Part shown: piece by piece, positions 14,983 to 23,723 of the stretch
Layout: each line of letters opens with the position of its first letter
How positions within the stretch are numbered: the first letter of the stretch is position 1
Assembly (NCBI GenBank): GCA_016278265.1
Contig: JADQCE010000002.1
Location: 434,001-498,000, forward strand
Source: Halothiobacillus sp.
Lineage (GTDB): Bacteria > Pseudomonadota > Gammaproteobacteria > Halothiobacillales > Halothiobacillaceae
DNA: 64,000 nucleotides
Reading direction: 5' to 3'
Position numbers and translations under genes: made by a program
Notes under the pieces: generated by a model
Told to the model about the DNA's origin: nothing
The model's database searches: none
What the model saw: the letters and a program-made list of their open reading frames with translations, nothing else

Positions 14983-16482
14983 ATGGCGTTCCGCTACATC
15001 AATGCATGGCTTTCAACGCTGCAAGCCAACGTGCTCGCAGCCGACACAACGATCACCGCAGCGCCTGCCGACGCCGCACTTCTACCGTCGCTTGCAGCTG
15101 GCGAATCGTGGCGCATGGTGCTGCCACTATATGACGGCAACGGCGAAGAAACCGACCGTGAGATCGTCGATGTAACCGCCGTGGATGGCGTCACCGGAAA
15201 CATGACAGTCGCCAGAGGACAGGAAGGAACCACGGCGCGTGATTGGCCGTCAGGCAGTCGTATCGATGTTCGCTTGACAGCAGCACAGCTTGCCGCGCTA
15301 GAGTCAGCGGTTCCGGACCACGAAGCCGCCACCGACCCGCACCCGCAATACACCACGGAAGCCGAAGCATCTGCCGCCGCGCCGGTTCAAAGCGTGGACA
15401 GCAAGACCGGCGCCGTCGATCTGTCGCAGGACTACGAAACCCGCCGGCAGCACAACCTCACGGCCACGACCGATCCGACGGTAAACGACGACAGCGGCGC
15501 AGGCTATGAGCCGCTGTCCAAATGGGTGAACACCAGCACCGGCGAGGTGTTCGTGTGCCTGGACGCCACCGCCGGCGCGGCAAACTGGCAGCTTTCCACG
15601 CTCACGATCGACGACCTTGGAAGCGCGGCAACGCAGGAAACGTCAACGCTGCTTGCCCGCGCCAATCACACCGGCACCCAAACACTCGCCACGATCAGCG
15701 ATGCAGGCACGGCGGCGGCAGAGGACTCCAGTGCATTCGAGCCAGCGGGCCTAGCAGACTTCGCCCAAGACACAGGCACGACCACTGGCCTGACGTTCGG
15801 CTATCAAGCAGGCTCGATCCGCAACGACAACGCGGTAACGTCTGTGTCTGCTGGGACGGTCACGCTGACTGACGCAACAACCAACTATGTCGAGTGCAGC
15901 GGTGCTGGCACGGTATCAACGAACACTACCGGGTTCGCGTCTGGGTCTGTTCCGCTGTTCACTGTCGTTACATCAGGCGGGGCCATCTCTAGCGTTACTG
16001 ATGAGCGGGCGTGGATTTCAACGCAGCGCAGCTCGATTGTTGGCATTTCAGCATACGGGACATTTAAATCATATCAGTCGATTTCTCAGTCAGTGCCAGA
16101 TGCTACTCTGACGAAAATAACACTCGATTCAGAGGACTACGATACTGATTCAGCATTCGATACAGCGACATCACGCTTTCAGCCTAGCACTGCTGGTTAC
16201 TACATAATCAGTGCGGCATGTGTTATTAACCATCCAGGTGGTATTCCTGGAAAAAGGGTCATTGTAAGAATCGACAAGAATGGAAGCGCGTATGCAAACC
16301 TGTTCGTCGCTGGAATTAGCGACAGTTCTAGCTCAGGAGGCGGAGGGGCAACAACGGTACATATGAACGGCACGACTGACTACATCGAGATGTTTTTGTT
16401 GCAGGGCACTGGTTTATCCTTAAGCACCAGCGCAGTGTCGTTCGGAACATATATGTCTGGATCATTCTTGGGCAAAGGGTAA
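14983..16482 (+). CDS. Tail fibre / receptor-binding protein with C1q-like tip
   Basis: 499 residues. The N-terminal about 130 residues (YINAWLSTLQANVLAADTTI, then VTGNMTVARGQEGTTARDW) resemble phage tail-attachment modules. The middle is a fibrous Thr/Ala/Gly-rich region. The C-terminal about 135 residues (DSAFDTATSRFQPSTAGYYI, VIVRIDKNGSAYAN) have the pattern of C1q/TNF-like trimeric heads. The DNA from about 16030 to 16480 is visibly richer in A+T than the rest, so the tip may have been exchanged. It starts right after the previous stop. Confidence 0.7.
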   Translation: MAFRYINAWLSTLQANVLAADTTITAAPADAALLPSLAAGESWRMVLPLYDGNGEETDREIVDVTAVDGVTGNMTVARGQEGTTARDWPSGSRIDVRLTAAQLAALESAVPDHEAATDPHPQYTTEAEASAAAPVQSVDSKTGAVDLSQDYETRRQHNLTATTDPTVNDDSGAGYEPLSKWVNTSTGEVFVCLDATAGAANWQLSTLTIDDLGSAATQETSTLLARANHTGTQTLATISDAGTAAAEDSSAFEPAGLADFAQDTGTTTGLTFGYQAGSIRNDNAVTSVSAGTVTLTDATTNYVECSGAGTVSTNTTGFASGSVPLFTVVTSGGAISSVTDERAWISTQRSSIVGISAYGTFKSYQSISQSVPDATLTKITLDSEDYDTDSAFDTATSRFQPSTAGYYIISAACVINHPGGIPGKRVIVRIDKNGSAYANLFVAGISDSSSSGGGGATTVHMNGTTDYIEMFLLQGTGLSLSTSAVSFGTYMSGSFLGKG

Positions 16483-16486
16483 CAAG

Positions 16487-17020
16487 ATGGCATCGGTAAA
16501 ATGCAGCGCAGAATTCGACATTGCGGCTATCGCGGAGACTGCCGGCCAGAAGGACCAGTACAAGAGAAAATATATCGACGGCGTGCTTTTTGTTGAAGGA
16601 GTGACGCAATCAGACCTAGAAAGCGCCGTTGGCGATTATGACCATGACGCGGCGTTAATTGAAAATGCCGTCAAATCAGCAATCAACGCAATCGACCAAG
16701 CCGCCGACAGCAAGCGCGCCGAGTACATCACCGACATTCTCGGCCAGCCTGTCGTGTACCGGCAAAAGTATGAGGAAGTGCTTGATTACCGCTCATCAGG
16801 CACAGCCGGCCAGTACATGCAGGCGGAGGCAACGCGGCGTGGCATCACGGTCGACGCGCTTGCCACAGAGATCGAAAACACGCGAGCGCAATGGTTGTCA
16901 ATTGACGCGCAGATCGAGGCAGAGCGCGTTGGCGGCAAGCAGGACGTGCGCGATGCGACGGACGTTGCCAGCGTCGAGGCGGCGCGTGATGCCGCTGTTA
17001 GTGCGATTGAGGTTCTGTAA
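16487..17020 (+). CDS. Putative tail fibre assembly / fibre-associated protein
   Basis: 177 residues, helical, Ala/Glu rich (DAALIENAVKSAINAIDQAA; C-terminal VASVEAARDAAVSAIEVL). It follows the fibre gene by 4 nt. Such helical proteins next to fibres often are chaperones, but no signature confirms it. The 5' part shares the lower G+C of the end of the fibre gene, so the two may have moved together. Confidence 0.5.
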   Translation: MASVKCSAEFDIAAIAETAGQKDQYKRKYIDGVLFVEGVTQSDLESAVGDYDHDAALIENAVKSAINAIDQAADSKRAEYITDILGQPVVYRQKYEEVLDYRSSGTAGQYMQAEATRRGITVDALATEIENTRAQWLSIDAQIEAERVGGKQDVRDATDVASVEAARDAAVSAIEVL

Positions 17021-17023
17021 CGG

Positions 17024-19138
17024 GTGGCTAAGCGTCATTACATAGCAGGGAGGCCAATAGCCGGCGGGGTGATCGCTGGCGAATCGCAGACGATCCCTAT
17101 CGGGAAAGCTAGCGCTTTGCTAGAGACTCGGACTTATAGTGCCGGGCAGGCCATAGCCAGACTCGATCCCAGCCTGCGCGCCGTAGGCCGAGCCTCAACC
17201 CAACTTGACACAAGAGTTACCGCCGCCACCGGCCGCGCTGTCGCATGGATCGACGCCGCCACCTACACCCGCGGCCAGTCAGTCTGCGGATTCGACACAA
17301 GCGCCGGGGAGATCATCGCCAAGGCTGCAGCGTCTACTGGCATCACCGCGCGCACCTACACCACCGGCCAATCAACCGCCGACATGCTCACCCGTGTCAT
17401 CGGCGAGATCGACTGGTCGGACGTGGCCGCATCGCAGTCGTGGCAGACGGTCACGCGTCTGGATGGCGTCGAGGTGCTTACCACCGGCGCGATCGAGATC
17501 GAGGCCGAGGAATCCAGCGCGCGGGTGGCGACGATCTCCGTTGTTGGCCCGCCGACGGCCGAGGTCGATTCGACTCTCGACGTGGATCTGGTAGTCGGCG
17601 ATCACGTCGAGCCTCTGTTCCGTGGCCGCGTGACCGAGCCGCAGTTCGACCCGGCTAGAAGGGTGACGACCTACGAGGCCACCGACCAGATCCAGCGCCG
17701 CATCGACAGCCTCACGCGCGAGCAGATCGAAGGCCTGACGCCAGAGGCAACCACGGAGAACGGCAACGACGATCAAGGCTGGCGCTACCTCCGCCACCGG
17801 CTCGAGTCGTGGCCCGGATCTTTCGACACCACACGCGACGGCTTTTTCCGCGCCACGCGTTGGGACGGTGCTGATCTGATGCCAAACGCGATCACCGCGG
17901 CAATCGATCGCAGCGAGCGCCTGTCGCTTGTGCGTGCCGACCAGGTGCGAAACCGCGTGAAGCTCGAGGCGCGGCTGTCGTGGATTCGCCTGGCGATCCG
18001 TGAGCACACAAACACATGGGTTGCGCCGTACAGCCTCTGTGATTTTCTGACCGGCCGGAGACTCGGCTATCAGGTATCGCTCCCGATGACAGAGACGGTC
18101 ACCGATGCCATATCATCCGCAGGGTGGGATATTGAATCCATCAACTTGCAGCCATTGATGAATGGTGACGCCGAATTTGTCGACTGCAGGTTGCGCGATT
18201 CCAGCTCACAAAGGATCGTCATCGTGGGCGAGATCGATGCGATTCGACAAGCACGATGGACGCTTACCAAGCGGTACTCTCGCACCTTGCAAGCAGCGCT
18301 TGGGGTAACCCTGGACGTGGCAAGCAGCGTCTCTCGATTCGGCCTGCGTGACTCGACTCAGTCGGTCAGCTATCGAGACCCGGCAGACGATTCTTCATTC
18401 CTGCGCCCAGATGCCGGCGGGGAAACGCAGCCGCTTCTGGGAACCGGCGCGTCACCAACGGCAACGTCGGATGGTTTCGATTTGTCGGGGACCGATCCAA
18501 AGGGCGACCGCTTCGTTGACCAACTCGACGGCGGAGCGGCTGAGGACATCGTGACCGACGCGATCAACCGGGCCATGACGCAAATTGCCAGCGCCCACCG
18601 CGGCACGACCCTTTCCGTGCAAACGCTGGTCCGTCCTGACATCGAGCGACATCACCGCGTCGAGATGCAACTGCCGTTCGTAACATCGCAGGGCAAGGTA
18701 TCTCGCGTGCGCCACGTGCTCGATACCGAGGCAGGAAGCGCAACCACTGACGTGGAAATCCGCATTTTCCAAGGCGGCGACGGCCAGCCGGTGAGCGCCG
18801 ATTGGTCAGGCCTTGGCGACATGGGCCTGTCGAACGTGAAGACGCGCGCCGATGATCCGACACCGCTGCCCGACCCGGGCACATACGTCGGTGGTCTCGA
18901 TGATTCGCCCCCTGAGTCGGAAGACTGGCACGGGTGGATCTACAACGCGAACACAGATACCGGCTGGTGGGCCGACTCATCAACCTTCGATCCGAACCCG
19001 CCGTCCAATGAGACCTATTCGACTGGCTTTGCAGTCCGCACCCCGCCAATCGAAATGCCGGATCAGGAAACGGCAGACGTGGAAGACAACCGAACCATCG
19101 CCGTCCATCTGCCCGAAGACCCGCTCGTCTACGCCTAA
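17024..19138 (+). CDS. Tail hub / baseplate-like protein, large
   Basis: 704 residues, starting at GTG 17024, 3 nt after the previous stop. The N-terminal 110 residues are repetitive (AGRPIAGGVIAGES, then SAGQAIARLDPS, TRGQSVCGFD, TTGQSTADM), suggesting degenerate repeats. The middle resembles a hub with beta domains (VDLVVGDHVEPLFRGRVTEP, ATDQIQRRIDSL). Position downstream of the fibre and size fit a tail hub. No enzymatic motif seen. Confidence 0.6.
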   Translation: MAKRHYIAGRPIAGGVIAGESQTIPIGKASALLETRTYSAGQAIARLDPSLRAVGRASTQLDTRVTAATGRAVAWIDAATYTRGQSVCGFDTSAGEIIAKAAASTGITARTYTTGQSTADMLTRVIGEIDWSDVAASQSWQTVTRLDGVEVLTTGAIEIEAEESSARVATISVVGPPTAEVDSTLDVDLVVGDHVEPLFRGRVTEPQFDPARRVTTYEATDQIQRRIDSLTREQIEGLTPEATTENGNDDQGWRYLRHRLESWPGSFDTTRDGFFRATRWDGADLMPNAITAAIDRSERLSLVRADQVRNRVKLEARLSWIRLAIREHTNTWVAPYSLCDFLTGRRLGYQVSLPMTETVTDAISSAGWDIESINLQPLMNGDAEFVDCRLRDSSSQRIVIVGEIDAIRQARWTLTKRYSRTLQAALGVTLDVASSVSRFGLRDSTQSVSYRDPADDSSFLRPDAGGETQPLLGTGASPTATSDGFDLSGTDPKGDRFVDQLDGGAAEDIVTDAINRAMTQIASAHRGTTLSVQTLVRPDIERHHRVEMQLPFVTSQGKVSRVRHVLDTEAGSATTDVEIRIFQGGDGQPVSADWSGLGDMGLSNVKTRADDPTPLPDPGTYVGGLDDSPPESEDWHGWIYNANTDTGWWADSSTFDPNPPSNETYSTGFAVRTPPIEMPDQETADVEDNRTIAVHLPEDPLVYA

Positions 19139-19153
19139 CCAGGAGCCAACACC

Positions 19154-19567
19154 ATGGCCACGACCCTCAAGTTCTACGCCGATTCCAGCCTGACCCAGCC
19201 GCTCGACACCAACCCGCTGACGCTCGACCGTGAGATTGGGGCAGGGCCGGTGGAAAAACAGATTTTCCTCGGGTCGGTCGAGGCCTCTCGCTACTTCGTG
19301 CCGGACACCGATACCCAGATCACCGCGAGCATCACAGACAGCGACACCAATGCCGGCTTCGCCTCGACCGACATCACGCTCGCGCTCACCCAGTCCGCAC
19401 TGGACACAGCAACCGCCGGCGCCGCGCTCGACGTGGGAACGCAGATCGACAGCGGCACGGTCAACGCGGTGCCCGTCTGGGTTCGGTTCTCAGGCACATC
19501 AGGCACGCCGCTATCCACCAGCGACCTCGGCCTGACCACAAACGTAGTGCGCGAGTACGCCGCCTGA
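19154..19567 (+). CDS. Small tail-associated protein, unknown
   Basis: 137 residues with AGGAG before the ATG. Rich in T, D and S and beta-type throughout (DTQITASITDSDTNAGFAST). The 3' end shares one base with the next ATG. Likely a virion or tail-tip component by position. No family recognised. Confidence 0.5.
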   Translation: MATTLKFYADSSLTQPLDTNPLTLDREIGAGPVEKQIFLGSVEASRYFVPDTDTQITASITDSDTNAGFASTDITLALTQSALDTATAGAALDVGTQIDSGTVNAVPVWVRFSGTSGTPLSTSDLGLTTNVVREYAA

Positions 19568-19893
19568 TGAACCGCAAGGATCTACAGGAAGCGATCCAGC
19601 GCCTGGTCGACAACGGCCAGGCCAAGTCGCAGGACTACGTGCCGCACCAGCCGCGCGAGTCTCTCGCCAGCGGGCGGGCCAAGGCCGAGCCGTCATCTGG
19701 TGGCAGTGATACCGCCGGTATCGCCAGCCCGCTTACCGAGCCGGACATCAACGCACGCGAGTACCACGGCACACCCCTGACGAGCAGTGACGGCCTGTTC
19801 ACCATGCCGGCTGTCAAGAAGGTGGTGCTTGAGGACGCCAACGGCCGTGAGGTGGTGATGGAGTACGACGACCCGAGCAATCTGACGCCATGA
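19567..19893 (+). CDS. Small phage protein, unknown
   Basis: 108 residues. The start ATG at 19567 overlaps the previous stop and its own end overlaps the next start. The N-terminus is helical (NRKDLQEAIQRLVDNGQ), followed by a low-complexity middle and a beta-type end (VKKVVLEDANGREVVMEYDD). Nothing diagnostic. Confidence 0.5.
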   Translation: MNRKDLQEAIQRLVDNGQAKSQDYVPHQPRESLASGRAKAEPSSGGSDTAGIASPLTEPDINAREYHGTPLTSSDGLFTMPAVKKVVLEDANGREVVMEYDDPSNLTP

Positions 19894-21506
19894 CGTTCCC
19901 GCCGAAAGGTCAGCCATACGGATCTCCATTCCACGGGCTGGTCTACGTGGGCGAGCTGTATCTGCCCAACGGCGAGAAGATGCCGTACCCCCAGCCGACC
20001 ACGGACAGCTATCACCAGCCTATGGCCGGCCGCACGTTCCCGATCGGACCATCGTGGGCGCCTGGCGGCGCCAATACCCAGTCGGACATCGACGCTGGCC
20101 GTACGTGGCGCAACTATGCACAGATCGCCGGCCTAAAAGGGCAGATTCATGGGCAGGAGCTTGGGCGCGATTGCTGGCTGTGGGCCGAGGCCGAGGGCAA
20201 GGTCTGGAAGGTAGAGCCACAGGACACGCTCGACGCAAGAGACGCGCCTAAGGACGTGACATTCCGGCTTGCCAGGTTCGGGTGGTTTGGCGATCCTACG
20301 GACGGCGAGCTAGAGCGCAACATCACGATCACCATCCCGCAGAATGCCCCGGATGACACTCCCAGCTACGGCCGGTTCCAAGGGCTGACGCTGGACGGCA
20401 CAGACATTGAATGTCTGCTGGCAGAGGCCAACCCGAACGATGGCCATGCGGCTGTGTTTGTCTCGGTGATGAAGCGGGCCTCAAACGAGGATTATGGCTA
20501 CGCCATCGCCTGTGCCTTCGAGGTCGACCTGGTGGCAGAGACGGCCAACGTGATCGCCATGCATGACCCGGACAAGGGCGGCACCTCTGAGACCACCTAC
20601 GTCGACAAATCGTTCACCAAGAAATACGAGTACAACACCGATACGGTTGTCGCGACCCACAGTTGTAACGGCGGGACCATCGAGGAGCGGGCCGGGGTGT
20701 TTATCGAGGTGGCCTCGAGCTGCACGATCAACTACCGGGAGACCCATCGCGTACGCTATCACCATTACATCGTCGCGGCAGGCTACGACGGCGATGCCGC
20801 AAGCGCGCTATGGTTCCGCGCAGATGAGCGATACGACGCTTTCCACGACGAGAGCCACCAGACCAGCGGGCAGGATAAGGTTTACGTGTCCCAGACCACT
20901 GGCGTTCAGCCCGAGGATTGCGGGCACGTTGACCAGTACGGAAATGCCACGTGGGCCCATGACCAGACAAGCCGCGTCGAGTACCCGATTACGTGGAAGC
21001 TGGAGTCAACATCGAGAGGCGTCGTTCTCCAGAACACGCTGGATCTGTTCGAACAGACGAAGTGGCACGCTGCCGGCGACTTCAACACGTCAACCACAGG
21101 AAGCGCTCCTTTCGAGTCATCATGCGGTTGTGGCGATTCCTGCATCACCGAGGAAATCACCAACGACATCGATTACTCGGTCTATACCTACAACAGTGGC
21201 TCCTACAACAACCTAACCCTGATGGGTGTGATGGTGTGGGACTACTCGGTAGCCTACGGCGATCCTGGGTACTCGACCTTCCACACCTACCAAGGGTCCG
21301 CGCCGAACGCCATGATCGTAGCGAACGGCGTGGCCGAGTACGAGACTAACCAGATTGAGAAGGTAGTTACCGGCGGCGGACAAGAGATCACTGCCGCCAA
21401 CGAGGAGTACACCCCATCCAGTGGGGTTCCTGTCGTGTCGGTGGATTACAAGGCAGATGCCGCGGCTATCAGCTTTGGCCCGGAAGATCCTATCGCGCTG
21501 GTCTGA
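19890..21506 (+). CDS. Large phage structural protein, unknown
   Basis: 538 residues, last gene of the plus-strand structural run. Beta-rich, with a cysteine-bearing motif SSCGCGDSCITEE near residue 415 and many aromatic residues. It may be a tail-tip or host-recognition protein. No enzymatic motif found. The stop at 21506 abuts the stop of the convergent gene at 21507. Confidence 0.5.
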   Translation: MTFPPKGQPYGSPFHGLVYVGELYLPNGEKMPYPQPTTDSYHQPMAGRTFPIGPSWAPGGANTQSDIDAGRTWRNYAQIAGLKGQIHGQELGRDCWLWAEAEGKVWKVEPQDTLDARDAPKDVTFRLARFGWFGDPTDGELERNITITIPQNAPDDTPSYGRFQGLTLDGTDIECLLAEANPNDGHAAVFVSVMKRASNEDYGYAIACAFEVDLVAETANVIAMHDPDKGGTSETTYVDKSFTKKYEYNTDTVVATHSCNGGTIEERAGVFIEVASSCTINYRETHRVRYHHYIVAAGYDGDAASALWFRADERYDAFHDESHQTSGQDKVYVSQTTGVQPEDCGHVDQYGNATWAHDQTSRVEYPITWKLESTSRGVVLQNTLDLFEQTKWHAAGDFNTSTTGSAPFESSCGCGDSCITEEITNDIDYSVYTYNSGSYNNLTLMGVMVWDYSVAYGDPGYSTFHTYQGSAPNAMIVANGVAEYETNQIEKVVTGGGQEITAANEEYTPSSGVPVVSVDYKADAAAISFGPEDPIALV

Positions 21507-21698
21507 TCAATCACCGTCAGCCATGCGCTCGGTGGCGGCGCTCTTTGTGAGCATGCCATGTGTGAGCCCAATGCCGAACAGGGCGAGAATCAGATACCCC
21601 CACCAGAGCATGAAATCCCCGGCCAGGGCGTAGGCGAACAGAATCGCACCGCCCCCGCCGGCGAATATCGACACCATTTCTCTGCTTTTCTTGGTCAT
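21507..21698 (-). CDS. Small membrane protein at prophage right end
   Basis: 63 residues from ATG 21698, chosen because AGGAGG lies 8 nt upstream; a GTG at 21707 is too close to it. Two hydrophobic helices (VSIFAGGGGAILFAYALAG and WWGYLILALFGIGLTHGML). It converges on the structural operon and lies next to the probable attachment site, the usual place for a lysogenic-conversion or superinfection-exclusion gene. That role is inference. Confidence 0.55.
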   Translation of the reverse strand: MTKKSREMVSIFAGGGGAILFAYALAGDFMLWWGYLILALFGIGLTHGMLTKSAATERMADGD

Positions 21699-21824
21699 GT
21701 CGAGCACCTCCTGTGCTGATGGTAGTCGATGCCCGGCCGAGGCGCATCCATGCCAGCCATTGTAGAAGATGCCGTTTTTGTAGAAGATGACCCGCGCCGG
21801 AATCGCCGCAAGTCATTGTTTTAT

Positions 21825-21901
21825 TGGTCGGAGTGGAGGGATTCGAACCCCCGACCACCTGCCCCCCAGGCAGGTGCGCTACCAGGCTGCGCTACACTCC
21901 G
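21825..21901 (-). tRNA. tRNA-Pro (GGG anticodon), CCA encoded
   Basis: On the minus strand the gene starts at 21901 with CGGAGTG, pairing with CACTCCG at the 3' end, followed by discriminator A and encoded CCA (21827-21825). The anticodon stem is CCTGC/GCAGG with loop CTGGGGG, giving anticodon GGG. The T-loop GGTTCGAATCC is complete. The 3' end faces the prophage, which makes it a candidate integration target. Confidence 0.95.
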
Positions 21902-21963
21902 ATTCAGGGCGCGCAGGATAGCGCACTTTGCCGCGTCGAGGAAGGCCGCGGCGAGGGTTCGGA

Positions 21964-23592
21964 CTAGATGTCATGGATGGCGACCCGGTTTTCGATTTTC
22001 AGCGGGCGGATGATTTCCGGCCGGCCGAAATAAAAGCCCTGGCCCCAGTCGATCCCCATCTCGCGCAGCATGTCGGCGGTGCGTTGGTCGCCGATGAATT
22101 CGGCGACGGTAATCAGCCCCATGTCCTTGGCCATGGACTGGATGTGCTGGACGATTTTCTGTGCCCGAATGCTGTCGCTCATGTTCTGGACCAGTGCGCC
22201 TTCGATCTTGAGGAAGGTGAACGGCATGTCGAGCAGGTAGCGGTAGGAGGAGTAGCCGCTGCCGAAGTCGTCCAGGGCGAGTCGCAGGCCGAAATCGATC
22301 AGGGGCTTGAGTGCGCTCAATGCATCTGACGTGTCTTCGAGCACCTCGCGCTCGGTCATCTCCAGGACCAACGGCTTGACCTCGACTTTGTCGGAGCCGT
22401 CGATGCACTCGCAGGCGGCCTGGGCGTTGGTGATGACCTGCTCCATCAGTTCTGGGTGCTGCAGGAAATCGCCCGAGATGTTGACGAAATGCGCCATCGG
22501 TCGATGTCCGATCGAGGCGACGCAGTTGTTGATGGTCTGGTTGATGATCTCGAAGTCGATCCGGTGGGCCATCTGCAACCGCGAGGCGGCATCGATAAAC
22601 AGACCCGCCGGGATGACGTCGCCTTCGGGGGTGATCATGCGGGCCAGCGCCTCGTCAGCGACCACCTCGCCGCTCTGGAGGTCGACGATCGGCTGGCTGG
22701 CGGCGACGATACGCCCCTCGTGGATGGCGCGATCGAGCGCGCCGCCGGTCGTGTAGACGGAGGGCTGCACCAGCCGGTCGGCGTTGACGACGCGGTCGCG
22801 GCCGGTGCGCTTGGCCTCGTAGACGGCGGCATTGAGCGCACTGAGCTGGTCACGGGGCTGGGTGCGGGAGGTTTCGCCGGGGCCGAGCGCGCCGTGACCG
22901 ATGCTGACGGTCACGGAGCCCAGCGGCGGTGCGTCGTCTCCACCGTTGAAGCGAACGTTGGCGGCAGACGAGCGAATGCGTTCGGCGATCTGTTGGACGT
23001 GTTCGGCCTGGCGGGGCGGGATCAGAAGCATGAACTCATGACCGCTCCAGCGCGCGGGCATCACGTCGTCGGGCACGGCCGTCTGCATGGCGCCGGCCAG
23101 ATCGCGGATGACCCGGTCGCCAACGTGATAGCCCAGATAGTCGTTGACGGTCTTGAGCCGATCGATGTCGACCAGCATCAGGCGGTGGCCGCCGTCGCCA
23201 TCGGACTGGATCTCGCGGATGCGTTCGAGTATCGCGCTGCGGTCCGGCAGGCCGGTGAGCGAATCCAGACTGGTGGGCGGGTAGAGGCTTTCCAGCAGCA
23301 CGACCAGTCGCTGGTGCTCGTCGAGCGGGGTGATGCCGAGCGTGATCTCGCGGTTGTCCATCAGCCCAAGCAGGGAGGTTTCCTCGCCATCGATCAGGGC
23401 AGTGCCCAGTGACGGGCCGGGGCTCATCTGCAGACGGCTTTCCAGGCGTTCGCGAAGGGTCTGGTCGCCGTCGGTCGGGAACAACTCGTCCGCCCGGGGG
23501 CTGGCGCTGAGGACGCGCCCGGAGGCAGTGCATAGAAAGACGACCATGCCTGAGTCCGTCCCTCCGTCCGCCGTGGCGTTGTCGAGTAGCAT
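21964..23592 (-). CDS. Diguanylate cyclase/phosphodiesterase-like protein (degenerate GGDEF + EAL)
   Basis: 542 residues from ATG 23592 (AAGGAG at 8 nt). An N-terminal PAS-like segment is followed by a GGDEF domain (about 140-300) whose signature reads SGHEF, so cyclase activity is doubtful. The EAL domain (about 320-530) keeps DEALAR, NISGDFL, EMTERE, DDFGSGYSS and the late TVAEF glutamate and FYFGRP motifs, so c-di-GMP hydrolysis is likely. It would lower c-di-GMP in the cytoplasm. It is single-gene, beside the tRNA. Confidence 0.85.
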   Translation of the reverse strand: MLLDNATADGGTDSGMVVFLCTASGRVLSASPRADELFPTDGDQTLRERLESRLQMSPGPSLGTALIDGEETSLLGLMDNREITLGITPLDEHQRLVVLLESLYPPTSLDSLTGLPDRSAILERIREIQSDGDGGHRLMLVDIDRLKTVNDYLGYHVGDRVIRDLAGAMQTAVPDDVMPARWSGHEFMLLIPPRQAEHVQQIAERIRSSAANVRFNGGDDAPPLGSVTVSIGHGALGPGETSRTQPRDQLSALNAAVYEAKRTGRDRVVNADRLVQPSVYTTGGALDRAIHEGRIVAASQPIVDLQSGEVVADEALARMITPEGDVIPAGLFIDAASRLQMAHRIDFEIINQTINNCVASIGHRPMAHFVNISGDFLQHPELMEQVITNAQAACECIDGSDKVEVKPLVLEMTEREVLEDTSDALSALKPLIDFGLRLALDDFGSGYSSYRYLLDMPFTFLKIEGALVQNMSDSIRAQKIVQHIQSMAKDMGLITVAEFIGDQRTADMLREMGIDWGQGFYFGRPEIIRPLKIENRVAIHDI

Positions 23593-23723
23593 CGTCCCTG
23601 CTCCTTTCCTGTCGGTCGTTCCCGTCACCCAGCCCTGAGCGACGCCCTTGAAGGCATCCTAGCAGCGAATCGACGCGATCTGAATCAGCGCGATCTTATA
23701 TGGCCGACCACACCAGGCCGCGC

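Larger units (their letters stand above)
1..21824. mobile_element. Prophage (siphovirus-like), structural half; left end outside window
   Basis: An uninterrupted run of phage genes: terminase small and large subunits, SPP1-gp7-type head protein, portal (DUF4055), scaffold, major capsid, tail tube, frameshifted tail chaperones, tape measure, hub and fibre, plus a holin/spanin/endolysin cassette. There is no sheath or baseplate-wedge gene, so a long non-contractile tail is inferred. No integrase, repressor or replication gene is visible, so these must lie before position 1. The right end abuts the 3' end of tRNA-Pro(GGG), a common kind of integration site. The exact right boundary (about 21.70-21.83 kb) is inferred, because the matching attachment repeat is outside the window. 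Confidence 0.85.
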
